Below are positions 41,320-53,500 of a stretch of 64,000 nt of DNA, one piece after another; position 1 is the stretch's first letter; every line of letters starts with the position of its first letter. The notes under the pieces were generated by a model. It ran no database searches. It was given only the letters and a program-made list of their open reading frames with translations, and was not told where the DNA came from. The position numbers were made by a program, and so were the translations under genes. This stretch comes from Macrostomum hystrix (taxonomy: Eukaryota > Platyhelminthes > Macrostomidae), in NCBI GenBank assembly GCA_950097015.1, contig CATNEN010000034.1, positions 820,501-884,500 on the forward strand. Reading direction: 5' to 3'.

Positions 41320-42512
41320 AGCAGCATCAGCAAAAGCAGAAACAACAGCAGTAGCCGCAGCAGCAGCATCAGCAGAAGCAGAAACAACAGCAGTAGCCGC
41401 AGCAGCAGCATCAGCAAAAGCAGAAACAACAGCAGTAGCCGCAGCAGCAGCATCAGCAAAAGCAGAAACAACAGCAGTAGCCGCAGCAGCAGCATCAGCA
41501 AAAGCAGAAACAACAGCAGTAGCCGCAGCAGCAGCATCAGCAAAAGCAGAAACAACAGCAGTAGCCGCAGCAGCAGCATCAGCAAAAGCAGAAACAACAG
41601 CAGTAGCCGCAGCAGCAGCAGAAGCAGAAACAACAGCAGTAGCCGCAGCAGCAGCATCAGCAAAAGCAGAAACAACAGCAGTAGCCGCAGCAGCAGCAGA
41701 AGCAGAAACAACAGCAGTAGCCGCAGCAGCAGCATCAGCAAAAGCAGAAACAACAGCAGTAGCCGCAGCAGCAGCATCAGCAGAAGCAGAAACAACAGCA
41801 GTAGCCGCAGCAGCAGCATCAGCAAAAGCAGAAACAACAGCAGTAGCTGCAGCAGCATCAGCAGAAGCAGAAACAACAGCAGTAGCCGCAGCAGCAGCAT
41901 CAGCAGAAGCAGAAACAACAGCAGTAGCCGCAGCAGCAGCATCAGCAAAAGCAGAAACAACAGCAGTAGCTGCAGCAGCATCAGCAGAAGCAGAAACAAC
42001 AGCAGTAGCCGCAGCAGCAGCATCAGCAGAAGCAGAAACAACAGCAGTAGCTGCAGCAGCATCAGCAGAAGCGGAAACAACAGCAGTAGCCGCAGCAGCA
42101 GCATCAGCAGAAGCAGAAACAACAGCAGTAGCTGCAGCAGCATCAGCAGAAGCGGAAACAACAGCAGCAGCCGCAGCAGCAGCATCAGCAGAAGCGGAAA
42201 CAACAGCAGTAGCTGCAGCAGCATTAGCAGAAGCAGAAACAACAGCAGTAGCTGCAGCAGCATCAGCAGAAGCAGAAACAACAGCAGTAGCTGCAGCAGC
42301 ATTAGCAGAAGCAGAAACAACAGCAGTAGCTGCAGCAGCAGCATCAGCAGAAGCAGAAACAGCAGCAGTAGCTGCAGCAGCATTAGCAGAAACAACAGCA
42401 GTAGCCGCAGCAGTAGCATCAGCAGAAGCAGAAACAGCAGCAGTAGCTGCAGCAGCATTAGCAGAAGCAGAAACAACAGCAGTAGCCGCAGCAGCAGCAG
42501 AAGCAGAAGCTG
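41320..42512. repeat. 39-bp CAG-rich minisatellite
   Basis: About 32 units built on GCAGCATCAGCAAAAGCAG and AAACAACAGCAGTAGCC, some shortened by 3-9 bases. Length changes are multiples of 3, so Ala- and Ser-rich frames (plus) and a Leu-rich frame (minus) stay open for over 400 codons. No promoter, ATG context or splice context supports coding. Confidence 0.95.
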
Positions 42513-42990
42513 AAACAGATCCAGCACCAACCCTTTAAGTTTCGTGTGTCCCACCCCATGACTAGCACGGCAAACGCAGCGTTGCCCAGTTAAACTGGGT
42601 GAAGGCAGGGCAGATAATGATGTCTGGGGTTGCGCTCGAGTCCCTGAGGCCGGATCGCGGTGAATGTGAGCAAAATAAATTCGGGCTAATGTAAGATGGG
42701 CGTCAGCTCGCCACCTCATTACCATCAGTGAATGATAAAATCTAAGCTATGACTTCTTGCCCGATGCACATACAGTGTGTGGCCAAGTCTTATCCCAGTT
42801 TGGTCAAGAATATAAGTATCCACGCACGTACTGACTCTGTGTCCTTTAGATGAGGGAATTTTTACAGCCAAAAAAGTTATTTTCGTTTTTTACGGTGAAA
42901 AATTCCAGTACCTTATATAAAAACCTCGCACTATAAACTTTTTATAATTGTTACATTCTTTAGCACAAACTAATCTTGGCCAACGTTACA
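42513..42990. other. Intergenic, nothing firm
   Basis: Includes GCGCTCGAGTCCC, which resembles a B box, but no A box is found. No gene seen. Confidence 0.4.
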
Positions 42991-42999
42991 CTGTTGCTG

Positions 43000-43860
43000 C
43001 TGCGATTCTATATACTGTTCTTGCTACGATATCAAATATTGTTCTTGCTACGATTCCAGATACTGTTCTAGCTGCGATTTCAGATACTGTTCTAGCTGCG
43101 ATTCCAGATACTGTTCTATCTGCGATTCCAGATACTGTTCTAGCTGCGATTCCAGATACTGTTCTAGCTGCGATTTCAGATACTGTTCTAGCTGCGATTC
43201 CAGATACTGTTCTAGCTGCGATTTCAGATACTGTTCTAGCTGCGATTCCAGATACTGTTCGTGCTGCGATTCTAGATACCATTCTTGCTGCGATTTCAGA
43301 TGTTCTTGCTACGATTCCAGATATTGTTCTTGCTACGATTCCAAATACTATTCTTGCTGCGATTCCAGATATTGTTCTTGCTGTGATTCCAGATACTGTT
43401 CTTTCTGAGATTCCAGATAATGTTCTTGCTGCGATTCCAGATAATTTTCTTGATGAGATTCAAGAAATTGTTCCTGCTGCGATTCCAGATACTGTTCTTG
43501 CTGCGATTCCAGATACTGTTCTTGCTGCGATTCCAGATACTGTTCTTGCTGCGATTCCTGAGACTGTTCTTGCTGCAATTCCGGATAATGTTCCTGCTGC
43601 GATTCCAGATACTGTTTCTGCAGCGATTCTAGATACTGTTCTAGCTGCGATTCCAGATACTGTTCGTGCTGCGATTTCAGGTGTTCTTGCTACGATTCCA
43701 GATATTGTTCTTGCTACGATTCCAAATACTATTCTTGCTGCGATTCCAGATATTGTTCTTGCTGCGATTCCAGATACTGTTCTTTCTGAGATTCCAGATA
43801 ATGTTCTTGCTGCGATTCCAGATACTGTTTCAGCTGCACTTCTGCTTCTACCGCGATTCT
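43000..43860. repeat. 24-bp minisatellite with internal duplication
   Basis: About 36 copies around GCGATTCCAGATACTGTTCT. A block (ATTTCAG, then TGTTCTTGCTACGATTCC) recurs at about 43290 and 43675, so part of the array was copied as a block. The 8-residue frame AAIPDTVL is open, but its first possible Met is a non-ATG start. Confidence 0.95.
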
Positions 43861-43869
43861 AGCTACTGG

Positions 43870-44245
43870 TCTAGTCTTCTTACTCACTGTATTTATTTGC
43901 GTACTCACTTAGCGATCGCGGTAAGTGCACATTTTAAGAGATGCACAATATACAAAAGCAAGAATGCATTGGATGCATGCTTTGGCAAAATTAGGTTTTG
44001 CACGCACTATTTCTGATTACAAGCACCTCCTTATCCCAATCCTTAGGAGCCGAGGGCGCTGCTGCTTCGCTTCAGAGTAGGTGGGCGCGGCGCATTATTT
44101 GATTTGAGCCATGCAGCAAACACAATTTGTCTGCCGGCCTAGGGGTGGCCCCGCCCGCTAATCACCCTCTGCTTCTGAGTTCTCCGTCTTCTCATCCTCC
44201 TTCGTTCAACGTAAGAGTATATCCTTACTCATTCTGGCCTGTTTC
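43870..44245. other. Intergenic with weak exon candidate
   Basis: Holds the weak terminal-exon candidate at 44047-44142 mentioned for the orphan exon. Otherwise nothing is recognised. Confidence 0.4.
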
Positions 44246-44249
44246 AGTG

Positions 44250-45215
44250 GCTTGATCGCTGGGAATGGGATGCTGACTCACTGGGAATGGGATGCTGACT
44301 CACTGGGAATGGGATGCTGACTCACAGGGAATGGGAGGCTGACTCACTGGGAATGGGATGCTGACTCACTGGGAATGGGATGCTGACTCACTGGGAATGG
44401 GATGCTGACTCACTGGGAATGGGAGGCTGACTCACAGGGAATGGGAGGCTGACTCACTGGGAATGGAATGCTGACTCACAGGGAATGGGATGCTGACTCA
44501 CTGGGAATGGGATGCTGACTCACTGGGAATGGAATGCTGACTCACAGGGAATGGGATGCTGACTCACTGGGAATGGAATGCTGACTCACTGGGAATGGGA
44601 TGCTGACTCACTGGGAATGGGATGCTGCCTCACTGGGAATGGAATGCTGCCTCACTGGGAATGGAATGCTGACTCACTGGGAATAGATTGCTGACTCACA
44701 GGGAATGGGATGCTGACTCACAGGGAATGGGATGCTGACTCACAGGGAATTGGATGCTGACTCACTGGGAATGGGATGCTGACTCACTGGGAATGGGATG
44801 CTGCCTCACTGGGAATGGAATGCTGACTCACTGGGAATAGAATGCTGACTCACAGGGAATGGGATGCTGACTCACAGGGAATGGGATGCTGACTCACTGG
44901 GAATGGGATGCTGACTCACAGGGAATGGAATGCTGACTCACAGGGAATGGAATGCTGACTCACAGGGAATGGGATGCTGACTCACAGGGAATGGGAGGCT
45001 GACTCACAGGGAATGGAATGCTGACTCACAGGGAATGGGATGCTGACTCACAGGGAATGGGATGCTGACTCACAGGGAATGGGATGCTGACTCACAGGGA
45101 ATGGGAGGCTGACTCACAGGGAATGGAATGCTGACTCACAGGGAATGGGATGCTGACTCACTGGGAATGGGATGCTGACTCACAGGGAATGGGAGGCTGA
45201 CTCACTGGATGCTGT
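44250..45215. repeat. 22-bp minisatellite
   Basis: About 43 copies of GGGAATGGGATGCTGACTCA plus CT or CA; these CTGG and CAGG variants, and GATG/GAGG/AATG, are intermixed. Confidence 0.97.
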
Positions 45216-46520
45216 CTCACTGGATTCTAACTCAAAATACGATAACCATTACGTCGAAAGAAGCGGAAATATGTGAGATATTAGCTTGGATACAGTCCTA
45301 TAGGGCTTTGGTGAGCGTGTCACTCATTCATTTTTCTGTTATGTCTTTAAGAAGGTAAAATCTGGAGATTTACTCAGACTGAGGAGCCATCTAATCCAAT
45401 AGAATATTTCCCCAGGTGACAGCCAAGATCCTAGAGCTCGCTTGAACCTGTCACGCCAAATCTATACACAATAACATCCCAAACCCGTCTGTGTCAGGCC
45501 ACATCCCCACTTCTCTCTCTTGCCCCAGAGTGAGATCCCGCGTGATGCTAATTTTATCCCACCCTGCCCCCACTAATTCCTCATACTTATTCCGGGCAAG
45601 CTACAAAGGTTCGATCCCTCGGGATCCGGGAGAACGCGCCCACCACCCCACTCCTACCGAATGCCGCCGCAGAGAGTGACTCTGAACGATTGGAAGATTG
45701 AAGAAACACGTTGATGGAGGGAAGACAGGCAGATATCGACATGTCCCTCACCCCTCGGCCTCAGTTGCTTTCGTTTTTTTACTTTCAGTGTGCTGCCAGT
45801 TTTCTAAATTTAGTTCCACACTTGAGCAACTGGCCCCCCAACTACCCTAGGCTAGGGTGGAGATAGGAGATCGATAGCTCCACTTCCCACCAGCCATCAT
45901 GAGTCCTAACCACACGATGCTGAGAAAACACAAGCGCACACACACACACAAGAGACACTTGTGAGCACTTAAGAGCAGGAGATGAATCTTCGGGCAGGGT
46001 TCCCTCACTTCGTTCCCGCCTGTCTACCGTGTCAAAGAAAACAATTGACGGGTCGGTTCCATAGCCAGATATCACCCAGCCGCCCCCGTGACCCATTTGG
46101 CAGTTGTCAATTGAAGTTGTGTAAAAGCTGATTAAAGAAACAATCCATTATGCATCGAGTATGAAGACGAGAGCTATGATATGTTTGAGATGGGATTAGA
46201 TTTCGTGTGCGTGACTAGCCAGCAAGCTCTAGTGCCTAAATTGTATCCATTGCCAGCTATTCATAAAATTTCCTCTTCCTATTTTTCCCCGCTGCCTATT
46301 TTCGTAGCCGTACAAGGGCCGTGGGAACTTGTCAATCGCTTGAAATATGAATCGAGACTTCGAAACTGACAGCCCACCTCACTCCGCTGATTCCAACTCA
46401 GAACATTCTGCGCGTGTTTAAAAACTGTTCAACTGAAAACTAGTCAGATCAGTGGGAATAGGAAGACCTGAAGAAGCAAACTAGAAGACCTTTCAGTCTA
46501 TGTTGTGGAAAATTTGTGGA
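45216..46520. other. Intergenic between arrays
   Basis: No supported gene. A B-box-like GGTTCGATCCC occurs at 45608-45618 without a convincing A box. A (CA)n run lies at about 45935-45950. Confidence 0.5.
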
Positions 46521-46525
46521 TGTCA

Positions 46526-47563
46526 GGGTAGGCAGTTGAGGATGTCAGGGTAGGCAGTTGAGGATGTCAGGGTAGACAGTTGAGGATGTCAGGGTAGGCA
46601 GTTGAGGATGTCAGGGTAGGCAGTTGAGGATGTCAGGGTAGGCAGTTGAGGATGTCAGGGTTGGCAGTTGAGGATGTCAGGGTAGGCAGTTGAAGATGTC
46701 AGGGTTGGCAGTTGAAGATGTCAGGGTTGGCAGTTGAAGATGTCAGGGTAGGCAGTTGAGGATGTCAGGGTTGGCAGTTGAGGATGTCAGGGTAGGCAGT
46801 TGAGGATGTCAGGGTAGACAGTTGAGGATGTCAGGGTAGGCAGTTGAGGATGTCAGGGTAGGCAGTTGAGGATGTCAGGGTAGGCAGTTGAGGATGTCAG
46901 GGTTGGCAGTTGAGGATGTCAGGGTAGGCAGTTGAAGATGTCAGGGTTGGCAGTTGAAGATGTCAGGGTTGGCAGTTGAAGATGTCAGGGTAGGCAGTTG
47001 AGGATGTCAGGGTTGGCAGTTGAGGATGTCAGGGTAGGCAGTTGAAGATGTCAGGGTTGGCAGTTGAGGATGTCAGGGTAGGCAGTTGAGGATGTCAGGG
47101 TAGACAGTTGAGGATGTCAGGGTAGGCAGTTGAAGATGTCAGGGTTGGCAGTTGAGGATGTCAGGGTTGGCAGTTGAAGATGTCAGGGTTGGCAGTTGAA
47201 GATGTCAGGGTTGGCAGTTGAGGATGTCAGGGTTGGCAGTTGAGGATGTCAGGGTAGGCAGTTGAGGATGTCAGGGTAGACAGTTGAGGATGTCTGGGTA
47301 GGCAGTTGAGGATGTCTGGGTAGACAGTTGAGGATGTCAGGGTAGACAGTTGAGGATGTCTGGGTAGACAGTTGAGGATGTCTGGGTAGACAGTTGAGGA
47401 TGTCAGGGTAGACAGTTGAGGATGTCAGGGTAGACAGTTGAGGATGTCTGGGTAGACAGTTGAGGATGTCAGGGTTGGCAGTTGAAGATGTCAGGGTTGG
47501 CAGTTGAAGATGTCAGGTTTGGCAGTTGAGGATGTCAGGGTTGGCAGTTGAGGATGTCAGTAT
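46526..47563. repeat. 22-bp minisatellite abutting the cholinesterase stop
   Basis: About 47 copies around GATGTCAGGGTAGGCAGTTG with GTAGG/GTTGG/GTAGA variants and some TCTGG. It ends about 10 bases from the stop codon at 47574, so it must lie in or directly after the 3' UTR. Confidence 0.97.
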
Positions 47564-47573
47564 AGACAATAGA

Positions 47574-50500
47574 CTAACCATTGGCGATCATCTCTCTTCG
47601 TATGGCCTCGATTCTACGCCAGAACTGGCACTGACGCCTTCTGAGGTTGCTGGCCTTGGCATAGTTGACGCCTGTTTTGGTATCCAGCACAATGTGTGAG
47701 CGGTTGTATCTCGTGTACTGCGGCCAAGTCATGAAGGCGTCCTTCACTAGCGGTGTGGCGACGTCGGCCTGGTTCGGGTTGCTATGGGAACGAAGGAGAT
47801 GTAAGGTGTCTAATTGTAACGAATTGGTACGAATTTTTGTCATCAAATATTTGTAGCTCTATCGTATATCGTATTGAAACATTCAGGCCAATCTAATCAA
47901 TAAAATATGCCAGGAACAATCGCTGTCTGTGTAGCATCTCCATTTCAAATCCCGGCTCACATCTTATCCCACCTTATTTTGTAAGATCCCTGTAGGAGCT
48001 CTTCTCAGCTGCTTCTCGAGTGTCACCCACTTGTGTTTGCCTATCAAACGCAGGGTTTGCATTTCCGCTACTTACTCGTCTGCCAGAGACTTTGTGAGTG
48101 CGGCGGGCATCCAGGTGTGCGATAGAGAACTGAAACTACCCGCGTTTCTTAGAATATTTACTCCACATCTAGGCACCGATTATACACCACAGAGAGCTGC
48201 ATCTACTCAGCTATCCGGATGGGGCAGCTGGATCTACTCAGCTATCCAAATGAGGCAGCTAGATCTACTCAGCTTTCCGGATTGGGTAGCTAGATCTACT
48301 CAGCTTTCCGGATTGGGTAGCTAGATCTACTCAGCTTTCTGGATTGGGCAGCTAGATCTACTCAGCTTTCCGGATTGGGTAGCTAGATCTACTCAGCTTT
48401 CCGGATAAGGCAGCTAGATCTACTCAGCTTTCTGGATCGGGTAGCTAGATCTACTCAGCTTTCCGGATAAAGCAGCTAGATCTACTCAGCTTTCCGGATA
48501 AGGTAGCTAGATCTACTCAGCTTTCTGGATTGGGTAGCTAGATCTACTCAGCTTTCCGGATAAGGCAGCTAGATCTACTCAGCTTTCTGGATCGGGTAGC
48601 TAGATCTACTCAGCTTTCTGGATTGGGTAGCTAGATCTACTCAGCTTTCCGGATCGGGTAGCTAGATCTACTCAGCTTTCTGGATCGGGTAGCTAGATCT
48701 ACTCAGCTTTCTGGATTGGGTAGCTAGATCTACTCAGCTTTCTGGATTGGGTAGCTAGATCTACTCAGCTATCCGGATCGGGTAGCTAGACCTACTCAGC
48801 TTTCTGGATTGGGTAGCTAGATCTACTCAGCTTTCTGGATTGGGCAGCTAGATCTACTCAGCTTTCCGGATAAGGCAGCTAGATCTACTCAGCTTTCCGG
48901 ATAAGGCAGCTAGATCTACTCAGCTTTCCGGATTGGGCAGCTAGATCTACTCAGCTTTCTGGATCGGGTAGCTAGATCTACTCAGCTTTCCGGATAAAGC
49001 AGCTAGATCTACTCAGCTTTCTGGATTGGGCAGCTAGATCTACTCAGCTTTCTGGATTGGGCAGCTAGATCTACTCAGCTTTCTGGATTGGGCAGCTAGA
49101 TCTACTCAGCTTTCTGGATCGGGTAGCTAGATCTACTCAGCTTTCTGGATCGGGTAGCTAGATCTACTCAGCTTTCCGGATGGGGCAGCTGGATCTACTC
49201 AGCTTTCCGGATTGGGCAGCTAGATCTACTCAGCTTTCTGGATTGGGCAGCTAGATCTACTCAGCTTTCTGGATCGGGTAGCTAGATCTACTCAGCTTTC
49301 TGGATCGGGTAGCTAGATCTACTCAGCTTTCTGGATCGGGTAGCTAGATCTACTCAGCTTTCTGGATCGGGCAGCTAGATCTACTCAGCTTTCTGGATCG
49401 GGTAGCTAGATCTACTCAGCTTTCCGGATTGGGCAGCTAGATCTACTCAGCTTTCTGGATCGGGTAGCTAGATCTACTCAGCTTTCTGGATCGGGTAGCT
49501 AGATCTACTCAGCTTTCTGGATTGGGCAGCTAGATCTACTCAGCTTTCTGGATTGGGTAGCTAGATCTACTCAGCTTTCTGGATTGGGCAGCTAGATCTA
49601 CTCAGCTTTCTGGATAAAGCAGCTAGATCTACTCAGCTTTCTGGATCGGGTAGCTAGATCTACTCAGCTTTCTGGATCGGGCAGCTAGATCTACTCAGCT
49701 TTCCGGATAAAGCAGCTAGATCTACTCAGCTTTCTGGATCGGGTAGCTAGATCTACTCAGCTATCCGGATTGGGCAGCTAGATCTACTCAGCTTTCTGGA
49801 TTGGGCAGCTAGATCTACTCAGCTTTCCGGATAAGGCAGCTAGATCTACTCAGCTTTCCGGATTGGGCAGCTAGATCTACTCAACTTTCTGGATTGGGCA
49901 GCTAGATCTACTCAGCTTTCTGGATCGGGTAGCTAGATCTACTCAGCTTTCCTGATAAAGCAGCTAGATCTACTCAGCTTTCTGGATTGGGCAGCTAGAT
50001 CTACTCAGCTTTCTGGATAAAGCAGCTAGATCTACTCAGCTTTCTGGATCGGGTAGCTAGATCTACTCAGCTTTCCGGATAAGGCAGCTAGATCTACTCA
50101 GCTTTCTGGATCGGGCAGCTAGATCTACTCAGCTTTCTGGAACTGTTAGCTACCTAGATGCTAAATATAATTATATCAACTGATCGGCAAATGTCTCACC
50201 CAGTCTTTGCAAAGTTGGACCAGAATTGAATGACATCCTGGCTAAGCGTCCGTTCCAAATCATTGTAGGGATAGTAATTCTTTTGGAAGCTGTCATCGAA
50301 CGGCATGCCGAAGATATAGTCCAACTCGTAGCCGTGCATGGCTCCTGTCCATTCTGGCAGCGGCAGCTGCTCTGTCCTGTGGTCGAAGGTGTACACCCAC
50401 ACTCGGTGCAGTCGGTCTCGCTTACCCGCCAGCTTGTCAATGTAGTAATCGGCAAAGTCCATGACGGGACACTTGAAGCTGCGGTCACTCGTCAAATCGT

Positions 50501-53500
50501 CGAAAGCGTCCAGCACGTCTCTGCTAGTCCATCGCTCGAAGCCAAATCGTCTCGACGGGACCTGGTACTCGAATGCCACGGTGTCAACCAGCCGATTGTT
50601 GATGTTGTTGCTGTGAATGAAGTACCTTGCCACCAGGTCGTAGGGATCCTCCTCGAAGCGCTGCGTGCGTGAGTCTTCAGGTAGCATTGGCTGGCCCCAG
50701 TGCGCCGGCAGTGACCAGCTGTGGTTCTGCAGGAACAGCGAGGACAGCGCGTACATGATCCAGAACACGCCCTCGTCCTTCATCACGCCTGCGGGAGGGC
50801 GGAGCAAGTGTTCTAATACTATAAAGTGTTCTAACTGCACAATCTGATTCCATAGAGTGTTCTAACTGCACAATCTGATGCCATAGAGTGTTCTAACTGC
50901 ACAATCTGATTCCATAGAGTGTTCTAACTGCACAATCTGATTCCATAGAGTGTTCTAATAGCACAATCTGATTCCATAGAGTGTTCTAACTTCACAATCT
51001 GATTCCATAGAGTGTTCTAACTGCACAATCTGATGCCATAAAGTGTTCTAACTTCACAATCTGATTCCATAGAGTGTTCTAACTGCACAATCTGATGCCA
51101 TAGAGTGTTCTAACTGCACAATCTGATGCCATAGAGTGTTCTAACTGCACAATCTGATTCCATAGAGTGTTCTAACTGCACAATCTGATGCCATAAAGTG
51201 TTCTAACTGCACAATCTGATTCCATAGAGTGTTCTAACTGCACAATCTGATTCCATAGAGTGTTCTAACTGCACAATCTGATGCCATAGAGTGTTCTAAC
51301 TGCACAATCTGATTCCATAGAGTGTTCTAACTGCACAATCTGATTCCATAGAGTGTTCTAACTGCACAATCTGATGCCATAGAGTGTTCTAACTGCACAA
51401 TCTGATTCCATAGAGTGTTCTAACTGCACAATCTGATGCCATAGAGTGTTCTAACTGCACAATCTGATTCCATAGAATGTTCTAACTGCACAATCTGATT
51501 CCATAGAATGTTCTAACTGCACAATCTGATGCCATAGAGTGTTCTAACTGCACAATCTGACACTGTTGAGTTCCTTAGAACCTTCAGATGCTGCTGGTGC
51601 CGTTTTTGAAGGTTCTTTGCTTCAGAAACGGCACCAGCAGCATCAGCACACAGGGCGGACTATTTTCTCCCGTTATATTTGTACTTTTAATCCTTTTTTT
51701 AAACTCCGCGTTATCCAGAAATATCCCATCGTGTGTTAAATTGTCCCCAATGGGCAAAAAATCGATGACCAGAAAAACAGAAGACAGTTTTCGCAGAATT
51801 TCTAGTTGACAGAAGCCCTACAGGAAGGGATACGTCGCTGATTTTTTGCAACATTCGAAACTGTGGTGTGGCATTTAGAAGCGGCCTGACTGAGGTGTCT
51901 CCAGTCCTGCCTAAATTAATTTTCTACTTGACCCCTTTGTGTAGAAAAGTCAATTGGCGCAAATTCTGTTTTTCTCCTCTGTCGAAAAGCTAAATTTAGC
52001 AGGCACGCCTTCTAGCCAAGTTCTTTGCGGCCCTGGGGGCAAGTCTTGAAACTTTTCCAAGAAAGCGATCTTTTAAAAATTGTAAAAATTGTCTATCAGC
52101 TAGCGCCTTACTCTTCCGACAACTTATATTTCTTTGCATTCTCAAAAAAATTCATTGTCATTAAAAAGATAGTGACAACCTTCTGTAAGAGAGTGACAAT
52201 CTTCTGTAAGAGAGTGAAAATCTTCTGTAAGAGAGTGACAATCTTCTGTAAGAGAGTGACAACCTTCTGTAAGAGAGTGACAACCTCCAGTAAGAGAGTG
52301 ACAACCTCCAGTAAGAGAGTGACAACCTCCAGTAAGAGAGTGATAACCTCCAGTAAGAGAGTGACAACCTCCAGTAAGAGAGTGACAACCTCCAGTAAGA
52401 GAGTGATAACCTCCAGTAAGAGAGTGACAACCTCCAGTAAGAGAGTGACAATCTTCTGTAAGAGAGTGACAACCTTCTGTAAGAGAGTGACAACCTTCTG
52501 TAAGAGAGTGACAACCTCCAGTAAGAGAGTGACAATCTTCTGTAAGAGAGTGACAACCTTCTGTAAGAGAGTGACAACCTTCTGTAAGAGAGTGACAACC
52601 TCCAGTAAGAGAGTGGCAACCTTCTGTAAGAGAGTGACAACCTTCTGTAAGAGAGTGACAACCTCCAGTAAGAGAGTGACAACCTCCAGTAAGAGAGTGA
52701 CAACCTCCAGTAAGAGAGTGACAACCTCCAGTAAGAGAGTGATAATCTCCAGTAAGAGAGTGACAACCTCCAGTAAGAGAGTGACAATCTTCTGTAAGAG
52801 AGTGACAACCTTCTGTAAGAGAGTGACAACCTTCTGTAAGAGAGTGACAACCTCCAGTAAGAGAGTGACAACCTCCAGTAAGAGAGTGACAATCTTCTGT
52901 AAGAGAGTGGCAACCTTCTGTAAGAGAGTGACAACCTTCTGTAAGAGAGTGACAACCTCCAGTAAGAGAGTGACAACCTCCAGTAAGAGAGTGACAACCT
53001 CCAGTAAGAGAGTGACAACCTCCAGTAAGAGAGTGATAACCTCCAGTAAGAGAGTGACAACCTTCTGTAAGAGAGTGACAATCTTCTGTAAGAGAGTGAC
53101 AACCTTCTGTAAGAGAGTGACAACCTTCTGTAAGAGAGTGACAACCTCCAGTAAGAGAGTGACAACCTCCAGTAAGAGAGTGACAATCTTCTGTAAGAGA
53201 GTGGCAACCTTCTGTAAGAGAGTGACAACCTTCTGTAAGAGAGTGACAACCTTCTTTAAGAGAGTGACAACCTTCTGTAAGAGAGTGACAACCTTCTGTA
53301 AGAGAGTGACAACCTTCTGTAAGAGAGTGACAACCTTCTGTAAGAGAGTGACAACCTTCTGTAAGAGAGTGACAACCTTCTGTAAGAGAGTGACAATCTC
53401 CAGTAAAAGAGTGACACCCTCCCGACAACCTCATTTAAGACAGGCAATCTCAGCAGCCTCACCCAGCAACACGTCGGCCTTCTTATACATGTCCCTATCC

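Noticed and set aside
41287-42725. Ala-, Ser- and Leu-rich frames over 400 aa
   Set aside because: Three frames on both strands are open over the same CAG-rich array. There is no ATG or splice context and no unique flanking domain.
42948-43862. 304-aa frame of AAIPDTVL repeats
   Set aside because: The start is a non-ATG codon, a second plus frame and the minus strand are also partly open, and there is no unique domain.
45600-45625. B-box-like GGTTCGATCCC as a tRNA gene or SINE
   Set aside because: No A box, cloverleaf or match to the window's SINE family could be found around it.
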